In this document: piece after piece, positions 41,445 to 48,518 of the stretch | How the letters are laid out: the number at the start of each line of letters is the position of its first letter | Position numbering within the stretch: position 1 is the first letter of the stretch | NCBI GenBank assembly: GCA_964400625.1 | Contig: CAYNUS010000008.1 | Coordinates: forward strand, 1-52,826 | Length of the DNA stretch: 52,826 nt | Direction of reading: 5' to 3' | Source: DYFX01 sp964400625 | GTDB taxonomy: Bacteria; Patescibacteriota; Patescibacteriia; SG8-24; DYFX01 | The notes under the pieces: model-generated | Told to the model about the DNA's origin: nothing | The model's input: only the letters and a program-made list of their open reading frames with translations | Database searches by the model: none | Position numbers and translations under genes: made by a program

Positions 41445-42599
41445 TTATTGGAAGAGCCGGGGGTTCACCCGGATGATCTTGTCGTCCCCCTCTTTCGGGA
41501 TGCCGCGGTCGTCGCGGTTGGAGGTCGTGAAGTAGAGCATGTCGTCCGGGCCGACCGCCACGGCGCGGATGCGGCCGTATTCCTTCTCGAAGTGGGACAG
41601 CACGACGACCGGATCGTCCATGACCTTGGCCTGATAGAGCGCCTCGCCGCGGAGGCCGCCGAAATACATGTCGCCCTCGCGGTAGACGAGGCTCGCCGGC
41701 GCCCAGGTGTCGCTGGCGCCGGAGTGGACGACGGGCTTCATCTTGCCGGGAAGCTCCTCGTCGCCCTCGATGTCCGGCCAGCCGTAGTTCCGGCCCTTCT
41801 CGATGAGGTTCAGCTCGTCGTAGCCGGAACGGACGCCGGAACGGCCGTGCTCGGTCGACCAGAGGCGCCCTTGGCCGTCCCAGGCCAGGCCCTGCGGATT
41901 GCGGTGGCCGTACGACCAGACGGCGCTGTCGTAGGGGTTGTCCCGCGGGATCGTGCCGTCGTCGTTCAGCCGCAGGATCTTGCCGGCGAGCGACTTCAGG
42001 TCCTGCGCGAGCGTCGCCTGCGTGGCGTCGCCGGTCGTGACGTAGAGCTTCCCGTCGGGCCCGAAGGCGAGCTCGCCGCCGTCGTGATAGATGGCGCCGG
42101 GGATGTTCTGGATGATGGTGGTGCGCTCCACGAGCGCGTTCCCGTCGAGACGGTAGCGGTCCACGCGGTTCTTGGACGCGCCGCCGGACGCGACCGTCTG
42201 GTAGAGATAGACCCAGCCGTTCTCGGCGTGCCTCGGATGGACGGCGACGCCGAGAAGCCCGCCTTCGCCGCTGTGGCGCACGTCGGCCAGGCCGGAAATC
42301 TCCGCGACCGCGCCGTCGGGCGAGATGCGTTTCAGGCGGCCCGGACGTTCCGTGACGAGCAGGTCGCCGCCGGGCAGGAAGGCGATCTCCCACGGGATCT
42401 CGAGACCGGTCGCGATGGTCGTGAAATCCGCCTCTTCGAGCTCCTCGCGGATGACGCCTTGCACCGCACGGCTCTCGCCTTCCGGCAGGACGGAGTCGAC
42501 CGTGTAGAGCACGCGCGCGCGGTTGTCGTAGAGGCCGTACAGCGCGAGCGCGGTGACCGCGACGGCCGCGGCCGTCTTGAGGCCGGAGGGGATCTTCAT
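41445..42599 (-). CDS. PQQ-type sugar dehydrogenase, membrane-anchored
   Basis: 384 aa. N-terminal helix (residues 7-23) acts as signal or anchor. The remainder is a six-bladed propeller of the soluble glucose/sorbosone dehydrogenase family: GLEIPWEIAFLPGGDLLVTER, EGGLLGVAVHP, GDATQATLAQDLKSLAGKILRL and SYGHRNPQGLAWD. Relatives oxidise aldoses with PQQ, but many family members are uncharacterised and no PQQ genes are in the window. ATG at 42599 is 8 nt after TATACT. Single-gene unit. Confidence 0.93.
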   Translation of the reverse strand: MKIPSGLKTAAAVAVTALALYGLYDNRARVLYTVDSVLPEGESRAVQGVIREELEEADFTTIATGLEIPWEIAFLPGGDLLVTERPGRLKRISPDGAVAEISGLADVRHSGEGGLLGVAVHPRHAENGWVYLYQTVASGGASKNRVDRYRLDGNALVERTTIIQNIPGAIYHDGGELAFGPDGKLYVTTGDATQATLAQDLKSLAGKILRLNDDGTIPRDNPYDSAVWSYGHRNPQGLAWDGQGRLWSTEHGRSGVRSGYDELNLIEKGRNYGWPDIEGDEELPGKMKPVVHSGASDTWAPASLVYREGDMYFGGLRGEALYQAKVMDDPVVVLSHFEKEYGRIRAVAVGPDDMLYFTTSNRDDRGIPKEGDDKIIRVNPRLFQ

Positions 42600-42607
42600 A
42601 TGCGCCC

Positions 42608-42616
42608 AGTATAGCA
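42608..42616 (-). promoter_or_regulatory. Extended -10 promoter of the sugar dehydrogenase, leaderless
   Basis: Minus-strand TGCTATACT with exactly 8 nt to ATG at 42599, and a few nt after the upstream terminator tail. Confidence 0.65.
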
Positions 42617-42620
42617 CGCG

Positions 42621-42650
42621 AAAACGAAAAATCCTCCGGTGACGGAGGAT
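42621..42650 (-). terminator. Terminator of the serine protease gene
   Basis: ATCCTCCG, loop and CGGAGGAT form an 8-bp stem followed by TTTTTCGTTTT on the minus strand. Starts 1 nt after the TAG stop. Confidence 0.88.
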
Positions 42651-42651
42651 G

Positions 42652-43416
42652 CTAGCGTGACGCCGGCGGGATGCCGATCGTGATGCGTTCGATCGGCGGA
42701 GCGCCGGTGCCGACTTCGATGGCGCCCGGCTTCGGGAACTGCGTGCGGTAGGCGATGTTGGCGCCGTCGAGGAACTTCCGGATGACGTCGGCGCGGATGG
42801 CCACGCGGACGACGATGCGGCGGCCGTCGTCCGGTCCGCGCGGGATGAGCGCGCTCATGAGGCCGGCGAGCCGGCCGTCGCGTTCGAGGAAGATGCCGGA
42901 TCCGGACGTGCCGGGGACGCCGTCGATCTCGACCAACAGCGTGTCCTTGATGCCGAGGCGCGGATCGTCGAAGTCGACCTTCTTGATCGCGCCCTTGGAT
43001 CCGACTTCGCCGAAGTCGTACGGGAATCCGACGTTGTAGACGTCATCGAGCATGTGGAGATCGGGGAGATCCGCCAGGACGACCGCGCGCTCGAAGCGCC
43101 GCTCGACCTTGATGACGGCCAGGTCGTTCTCCTTGTCCCAGGCGACCACCTTGGCGGGATGCGCGATCGGCGCCGCATCGCCCGCGGCGATGTTGATGAC
43201 GAGCTCGCGCCGGCCTTCGCCGACGACATGGTGGCAGGTCAGGAGCAGGCCCTCGTCCGCGTCGATGACGACGGCGGAGCCGTGCCCTCTCGGCAAGACG
43301 TCGACGCGATGCGTCGCCTCGTCGTTCTCGTGGACTCGGGGGGTGTCGGGGCCCTTGGCAGGGCCGCCGCACGCGGCCAGGAACGCGCACGCGATGACCG
43401 TCCTCATTCCGTACAT
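42652..43416 (-). CDS. Lipoprotein trypsin-like serine protease
   Basis: 254 aa. Signal with lipobox ending at C16 (FLAAC), so a surface lipoprotein that requires Lgt. Catalytic triad of the trypsin/HtrA type: H63 in LTCHHVV, D98 in NDLAVIKV and S171 in GTSGSGIF. No PDZ domain. ATG at 43416 is preceded by AGGAGGT at 6 nt, one of the best ribosome sites in the window, which decides the start over the in-frame ATG at 43491. Probably degrades or processes external proteins. Divergent from the Cys-rich gene. Confidence 0.9.
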   Translation of the reverse strand: MYGMRTVIACAFLAACGGPAKGPDTPRVHENDEATHRVDVLPRGHGSAVVIDADEGLLLTCHHVVGEGRRELVINIAAGDAAPIAHPAKVVAWDKENDLAVIKVERRFERAVVLADLPDLHMLDDVYNVGFPYDFGEVGSKGAIKKVDFDDPRLGIKDTLLVEIDGVPGTSGSGIFLERDGRLAGLMSALIPRGPDDGRRIVVRVAIRADVIRKFLDGANIAYRTQFPKPGAIEVGTGAPPIERITIGIPPASR

Positions 43417-43463
43417 GGCAACCTCCTGGAGGGTCGTTGACGAAAAGATCGCCTCCGAAAGGC

Positions 43464-43472
43464 ACTGTAGCA
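43464..43472 (-). promoter_or_regulatory. Extended -10 promoter of the protease gene
   Basis: Minus-strand TGCTACAGT about 47 nt upstream of ATG 43416, leaving a leader with a strong ribosome site. The rest of the gap 43417-43529 holds the divergent promoter. Confidence 0.5.
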
Positions 43473-43512
43473 CAGGAAAAGGAACGGGCAACCTCCGCGT
43501 CCGGCGCAGGTC

Positions 43513-43521
43513 TGCTATGAT
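43513..43521 (+). promoter_or_regulatory. Extended -10 promoter of the Cys-rich protein, leaderless
   Basis: TGCTATGAT followed by 8 nt and ATG at 43530. Confidence 0.65.
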
Positions 43522-43529
43522 GTGGGCAT

Positions 43530-44708
43530 ATGCGCCACGCCTTCGCCGCCGTCCTCATCGCCCTCAGCCTCGCCGCCGCGCCCGTCCAGGCCAAGGGCCC
43601 CGGCGACTTCTTCGCGTCCATCCCGAACGATTTCATGACGGGCGCGCGCTTCTACTTCGAGACCGTCGGCGGCTGGGTGACGGGCCTGCTCGACCTGCTC
43701 GGCCTCACGCAGAAACTGCGCATCGTCGACGAGGGCGAGCCTTGCGAGCAAGGCGACCGCTGCTCGCTCGGCCTCGTCTGCGTGAACGCCTGCGACGGCG
43801 CCGACTGCGACGTGTACGGGAAACGCTGCCTCAAGGGGCCGGAAAAGGTCGACGTGCTCGGCGAGTATTCGCTCTGCGACAAGGAGGATCTCTGCGGCGG
43901 CAAGACCTTCTGCACGCGCATCTGCCCGGCCGGCGCCGATTGCGGCGGCGCGACGCACCGCTGCCTCCGCCCGAACGCGCCCGGAGGTTCGTGCGCGGCC
44001 GACGCCGACTGCCGCGAAGCCTGCGGCGAGTCCCCCTTCCCGCCGATCGGCCCTTCCGCCTGGCGCGCGAGCTGCGTCGAGGGATCGTGCACCTGCGCCC
44101 CGCAAGCCATCGCCCCCGGAGCCGAACGCATCGCCTGTCCTGAAGGCACGCCCGGCGCGATGTCCTGCCCGACCGGCACGCGCGAGGCCTGCACGCCGGC
44201 GAGCTGCGCCTCCGGCATCTGCCCGCCGATCCTCACCTGCCTGGACGCTCCGGCCTACGGCGGCACCTGCTTCACCGACGCCGGCTGCGCCGATGCCGCA
44301 TGCCCCGAAGGCGCCGCGCCGTTCTGCGACCCGAACGAGAAGCTCTGCCGCTGCCGCTCGTCGGAAATCGTGACGATCGCCTGCACGACTCCTGCCGACT
44401 GCTCGGCCGCGGCCGCCTGCGGCGCGAACGAGATCGCCGCCTGCGTCCAAGGCGCCTGCGCCTGCGCGCCCGCCGCCGTCGTCACCTCCTGCACCGCGGC
44501 GTCCGAATGCTCCTCCGACTGCCCCGAAGGCTTCGGCCCCGCCTGCGTCGAAGGCGCCTGCGCCTGCCAGCGCGTGACCGAGAACGTCCCGGTCGCCTGC
44601 GAGAGCGTCGAGCAGTGCGGCGGCGTCTCCTGCCCCGATGGCTTCGACAAGGCCTGCATCGAGGCGAAATGCGCCTGCACCCGCACGGTCACGCAGGAAG
44701 AAGGTTGA
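43530..44708 (+). CDS. Secreted Cys-rich repeat protein
   Basis: 392 aa with signal peptide at 1-22 (...AAPVQA). It has 48 Cys (about 12%), all after the signal. Residues 40-65 are a conserved-looking WVTGLLDLLGL region. From about 220 the chain repeats units of the form SxxxC-x5-C-x3-CPxGFxPACxEGACxC, at least three of them clear. These suggest stacked disulfide knots of an extracellular stalk or protease-resistant coat. No membrane anchor. Not recognised as a known family. Followed by rlmD after 34 nt. Confidence 0.83.
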   Translation: MRHAFAAVLIALSLAAAPVQAKGPGDFFASIPNDFMTGARFYFETVGGWVTGLLDLLGLTQKLRIVDEGEPCEQGDRCSLGLVCVNACDGADCDVYGKRCLKGPEKVDVLGEYSLCDKEDLCGGKTFCTRICPAGADCGGATHRCLRPNAPGGSCAADADCREACGESPFPPIGPSAWRASCVEGSCTCAPQAIAPGAERIACPEGTPGAMSCPTGTREACTPASCASGICPPILTCLDAPAYGGTCFTDAGCADAACPEGAAPFCDPNEKLCRCRSSEIVTIACTTPADCSAAAACGANEIAACVQGACACAPAAVVTSCTAASECSSDCPEGFGPACVEGACACQRVTENVPVACESVEQCGGVSCPDGFDKACIEAKCACTRTVTQEEG

Positions 44709-44742
44709 CGGGAACCCCGAAAAACGCTAGCCTTGGCCGGAC

Positions 44743-46059
44743 ATGAAGTACGGACAGGCGCTCACGATGAAGGTCGAGGGATTCGACGAACGCGGTCGCG
44801 GCATCGGCAAGACCGATGCGAAAGCGACGGCCGCGTATTTCGTCATTCCCGGAGAGACGGTCGAGGGCATCTTCGTCGGCCGCAAGCAGGGCGTCGCGCG
44901 CCTGGGCGACGCGGTCGTGACGGAAGCTTCGCCGGACCGCGTGAAACCCGAATGTCCGCATGCCGGTTCCTGCGGCGGCTGCGCTTGGCAGCATGTGGCC
45001 TACGAGCGCCAGCTGAAGGAGAAGGTCGCGATGATCGACGAGGCGTTCCGCGCCGCCGAGGTGCCGCTCTCCGTCGGACGCGCCGTCCCCGCCGCCGAAC
45101 TTTTCCATCACCGCAACCGGATGGACTACGTCTTCGGGCCGAAAGGCGAACTCGGACTCAAGGAGCCCGGGCGCTGGGACAAGCACCTCGACCTCGCCAC
45201 CTGCCTGATGCTGTCCGGCGACGGTTTCGAGGTCGTGAAGCGCGTGCGCGAATGGGTGAAGACGACGACGCACCGGCCGTGGGACAACCGCGCCCACAAG
45301 GGCTTCCTGCGCTACCTCGTGGTGCGCGAAGGCAAGTTCTCCGGCGAGCGCATCGCCACGCTCGTGACCGCCGCGGGCGAGCTCGAGAACGAGAAGGGCC
45401 TGATCGAGGCGCTCGATCCGCTCTGCACCTCCATCGTCCACGGCGTGAACGCCAAGATCACCGACGTCTCCATCGCCGAGACCCTGCGTCCGCTGAAGGG
45501 CGAGGCGCTGCTCCGCGAGAAGATCGGCGGCGTGCGCTACCGCATCCACCCGAACGCCTTCTTCCAGACCAACAGCCGCATGGCGGAAGTCCTGCTCCAG
45601 GAAGTGAAGGCCTTCGTGAAGGCCGGAAGCCATGACAAGCTCCTCGACCTCTACTGCGGCGGCGGATTCTTCTCGCTCGGCCTCGCCAAGGACGTCGCGT
45701 CCGCGCTCGGCGTCGAGCTCGACGCGCCCGCCATCGAACAGGCGAAGATGACCGCCGAAGAGAACGGCATCGCGAACGTCCGCTACGTCGCCGAAGCCGC
45801 CGAGAAGCTCTCGTGGGAAGCCGAAGCCCCGGACGTCGTCATCGTCGATCCGCCGCGCAGCGGTCTCCACCCCGCCGTGCGCCGCACGCTCATGGAGCGG
45901 AAGCCCGAACGCATCCTCTACGTCTCCTGCAACTTCCGGACGCTCGCGACGGACCTGAAGGACTTCCTCCGCGCCTATAAGGCCGAACCCGCCGTCGCCG
46001 TCGACCTCTTCCCGCATACGCCGCATATCGAAACTCTGGTACACTTGACCCGCCTATGA
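44743..46059 (+). CDS. rlmD: 23S rRNA (uracil-C5)-methyltransferase, RlmD/RumA family
   Basis: 438 aa. A TRAM domain at 1-60 is followed by iron-sulfur Cys C71, C77 and C80 (CPHAGSCGGC) with a fourth Cys further on. The SAM site is DLYCGGGFFSLGLA, and the catalytic Cys lies in YVSCNFRTLATDL, with NF instead of the common NP. DPPRSGLHP also fits. Family members methylate U747 or U1939, and the exact site is not decided here. TAGCCT lies 9 nt before ATG. The end overlaps era as ATGA. Confidence 0.93.
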   Translation: MKYGQALTMKVEGFDERGRGIGKTDAKATAAYFVIPGETVEGIFVGRKQGVARLGDAVVTEASPDRVKPECPHAGSCGGCAWQHVAYERQLKEKVAMIDEAFRAAEVPLSVGRAVPAAELFHHRNRMDYVFGPKGELGLKEPGRWDKHLDLATCLMLSGDGFEVVKRVREWVKTTTHRPWDNRAHKGFLRYLVVREGKFSGERIATLVTAAGELENEKGLIEALDPLCTSIVHGVNAKITDVSIAETLRPLKGEALLREKIGGVRYRIHPNAFFQTNSRMAEVLLQEVKAFVKAGSHDKLLDLYCGGGFFSLGLAKDVASALGVELDAPAIEQAKMTAEENGIANVRYVAEAAEKLSWEAEAPDVVIVDPPRSGLHPAVRRTLMERKPERILYVSCNFRTLATDLKDFLRAYKAEPAVAVDLFPHTPHIETLVHLTRL

Positions 46060-46916
46060 AAGTCGGATTCGTCGCCCTCGTCGGGCGCTCCAACACCGGA
46101 AAATCCACCCTGCTGAACGCGCTGGTCGGCACGAAAGTCGCCATCACGACGCCCAAGCCGCAGACCACCCGCCAGGCCATCCAGGGCGTGCTTCATGGCG
46201 AGGAAGGCCAGATCATCTTCGTCGACACGCCGGGCGTCTTCCGCAAGAAGCGCGACGCCGTCACGAGCCGCATGAACGCCGCCGCCAAGGGCGCGCTGGA
46301 GGACGTCGACCTCGTGCTCTACGTCGTCGACCCGACCCGCGCCATCGGCGAGGAAGAGGAGGACATCCTGAAGATGATCGCCGACGTCACGTCGCCGAAG
46401 CTTCTCGTCATCAACAAGATCGACGAGCCGCGCCCGCGCTACCTGGAAGACTACCGCGCCCTCTCCCCCGACTTCGCCGGCACGGTCGAGGTCTCGGCGC
46501 TCAAGGGCACGCACCTGAAGTCGCTCCTGAAGGAGATCTACGCGCGCCTGCCCGACGGCGAGGCCATCTACCCCGAGCACCAGATCACGAACGTCGACAA
46601 CCGCACCTGGTACGCGGAACTCATCCGCGAGAAGCTCTTCATGGCGCTCTACCAGGAGGTGCCGTACACGATCGCCGTCGAGGTCGACGAGATCGAGATG
46701 CGCCCGTCGAAGGGCGGGCAGGAGACGCTCTACGTGAAGGCGCGCATCCTGACCGACAACGACCAGCACAAGCGCATGATCATCGGCGCGGGCGGCGCCA
46801 TGATCCGCAAGGTCGGCATGAACGTCCGCAAGGAACTCGAGCACATCCAGGGCAAGAAGGCCTTCCTGGATCTCGAGGTCGTGACGGATCCGCATTGGCC
46901 GGAGCGGATGCAGTAG
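46056..46916 (+). CDS. era: GTPase Era
   Basis: 286 aa ribosome-assembly GTPase for the small subunit. G1 GRSNTGKS at 10-17, G2 T38 in PKPQTTRQ, G3 DTPG at 57-60 and G4 NKID are in order. The KH domain has GAGGAMIRKVG near 245, which binds the 16S 3' end. The start overlaps rlmD by 4 nt; a TGGTACACT box inside the end of rlmD may give an extra promoter. Confidence 0.98.
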   Translation: MKVGFVALVGRSNTGKSTLLNALVGTKVAITTPKPQTTRQAIQGVLHGEEGQIIFVDTPGVFRKKRDAVTSRMNAAAKGALEDVDLVLYVVDPTRAIGEEEEDILKMIADVTSPKLLVINKIDEPRPRYLEDYRALSPDFAGTVEVSALKGTHLKSLLKEIYARLPDGEAIYPEHQITNVDNRTWYAELIREKLFMALYQEVPYTIAVEVDEIEMRPSKGGQETLYVKARILTDNDQHKRMIIGAGGAMIRKVGMNVRKELEHIQGKKAFLDLEVVTDPHWPERMQ

Positions 46917-46931
46917 AACGCGCGGATGAGG

Positions 46932-46937
46932 TATACT
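46932..46937 (+). promoter_or_regulatory. -10 box upstream of the LOG-family gene
   Basis: TATACT 32 nt before ATG at 46970. A perfect inverted repeat begins on the next base, so the transcription start would fall inside its left arm. Confidence 0.45.
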
Positions 46938-46966
46938 GGATACGAAGAATCACTTCGTATCCTTTT
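46938..46966 (+). terminator. Hairpin between era and the LOG gene
   Basis: GGATACGAAG, loop AATCA and CTTCGTATCC form a perfect 10-bp stem followed by TTTT. It can end the rlmD-era transcript, or act as an operator, since it sits right after the -10 box. Confidence 0.65.
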
Positions 46967-46969
46967 CGT

Positions 46970-47707
46970 ATGGCTGAAGGCGGAGGCATCAAGCATGAGC
47001 TCGGAAACGGATCGCCGAACGACCAGTTCGGCTGGCGCATCTTCCGCATCATGGCGGAATTCGTCGACGGATTCGAGCTGATCCAAGGGCTCAAGAACAC
47101 CGTCTCGTTCTTCGGTTCGGCGCGCTTCGACGAGAACGAGCACCACTACAAGGAGGCGCGCGAGCTCGCGCGGAAGCTCGGCAAGGCCGGCTACACGATC
47201 GTGACCGGCGGCGGCCCCGGCATCATGGAGGCCGGCAACCGCGGCGCCATGGACGTCGGCGCCCAGTCGGTGGGCCTCAACATCCAGCTGCCCCAGGAGC
47301 AGGCGCTGAACGCCTACACCACCAAGTCGCAGGGCTTCCACTACTTCTTCACGCGCAAGGTGATGCTCTCCTTCGCCGCGCAGGCGTACGTCTTCTTCCC
47401 CGGCGGCTTCGGGACGCTCAACGAGCTCTCGGAACTGCTGATGCTCGTCCAGACGAAGAAGATCGAGCCGCTGCCGATCGTGCTGGTCGGCAAGGATTTC
47501 TGGCGACCGTTCCTCAAGTGGGTCGAGGACGACGTGCTGGGCAAGCATGCCGCCATCGACAAGAAGGACATGGAGATCTTCCATCTCGTGCAGAGCGTCG
47601 ACGAGGCGTTCGACATCATCACGAGCGTGGACCTCTGCCCGCCGAACGCCACGAAGTGCTGGTACGGCTACCAGCCGCACCACGTCAGGGGCGCGAAATC
47701 GAAGTGA
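46970..47707 (+). CDS. LOG family protein (TIGR00730-type)
   Basis: 245 aa. Rossmann-like fold of the lysine-decarboxylase-like LOG family. TIVTGGGPGIMEAGNRGA and the catalytic PGGFGTLNELSELL motif are clear. Characterised members release free cytokinin-type bases or nucleotide ribose 5-phosphate, and the substrate here is unknown. ATG at 46970 is chosen because upstream in-frame codons run through the hairpin and the end of era. Its last 23 nt overlap the converging lipoprotein gene. Confidence 0.92.
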   Translation: MAEGGGIKHELGNGSPNDQFGWRIFRIMAEFVDGFELIQGLKNTVSFFGSARFDENEHHYKEARELARKLGKAGYTIVTGGGPGIMEAGNRGAMDVGAQSVGLNIQLPQEQALNAYTTKSQGFHYFFTRKVMLSFAAQAYVFFPGGFGTLNELSELLMLVQTKKIEPLPIVLVGKDFWRPFLKWVEDDVLGKHAAIDKKDMEIFHLVQSVDEAFDIITSVDLCPPNATKCWYGYQPHHVRGAKSK

Positions 47708-48518
47708 TCTCGTAGCCGAGCTCGTCCCAGCGCACCTCGGCGCTCTCGAGCGCCTTGAGCGCCGGCTCCGCCAGCGGATTCACCGTGGCCTTGAGGATGA
47801 GCGGATTCCCGCGGTTCTCGAGGACCAGGAACTCCCCGAACCATCCCGAAGCCTTGACCGCCCTCACGAGGACGATCCGACCGTCGACGGTCATCGGATA
47901 CGCCTCGACCAGGGCGGTCTTGCGTATGGTGAAGGGGCTCGCGAGCGGCGTCGACGTCGCGGAGGCGGAGAGCTTGGCCGCGAGGGCGTTGAACGTCGAG
48001 AGCGCCTTCGAAAGCGCCGCGAAAGCGTTCTCGGCCAGTCCCAGGCGCCATTCCGTCTCGCCTTTCCCCGTCGTCAAATCATCATACGCGGCGCGTGAGA
48101 GCCAAAGACCGCCGTTGGCTTCGGCTTCGGCCTCGCCTTGGATCCAGAACGCGGGCAGGAGCATCGCGCGGGCGCCTTCATACGCGCCGAGCTCGAGGAC
48201 GCCGGTGGCCGAGGCGGTCTTCCAGGCGAGCGACAGGGAACGTTCCGGAGCGGCGTCGCGCACCTCCACCGACAGGGCGCGCGCGTCGAGGCCGAACGCC
48301 TCGTCGATGGCGCCGCTCACGCCGAGGCGCGAAGGGCGGACGGTGAAGGCGAGCCCGGGTTCGAGGGCGATGGCGGCCGTCGCCGCGGCGGGATCCGCGG
48401 CCGGCAGGGCGTCCTCGAGCGAGAACGGCAGGCGCCATTCGATCTTCTTCGAGAGGTCGCAGCCCGCGCCCGCGAGGACCAGCGCGGCGGCGAGGAGGGC
48501 GAAGCGTGCGGCGTTCAT
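47685..48518 (-). CDS. Putative lipoprotein of unknown function
   Basis: 277 aa with a hydrophobic signal and a probable lipobox Cys at 20 (VLAGAGC; the box is not perfect). The mature part is rich in Ala, Leu and Glu and contains alternating beta strands (about 45-130) and helices around 150-190. No catalytic motif was recognised. Its start overlaps the P-type ATPase gene as ATGA, so the pair is probably co-regulated and the lipoprotein may assist or sense for the pump. Convergent 3' overlap with the LOG gene. Confidence 0.78.
   Translation of the reverse strand: MNAARFALLAAALVLAGAGCDLSKKIEWRLPFSLEDALPAADPAAATAAIALEPGLAFTVRPSRLGVSGAIDEAFGLDARALSVEVRDAAPERSLSLAWKTASATGVLELGAYEGARAMLLPAFWIQGEAEAEANGGLWLSRAAYDDLTTGKGETEWRLGLAENAFAALSKALSTFNALAAKLSASATSTPLASPFTIRKTALVEAYPMTVDGRIVLVRAVKASGWFGEFLVLENRGNPLILKATVNPLAEPALKALESAEVRWDELGYEITSISRP

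Noticed and set aside
47685..47707. Overlap of converging genes as an assembly error
   Set aside because: Both frames end naturally and only 23 nt overlap, in line with the compact style elsewhere in the window.
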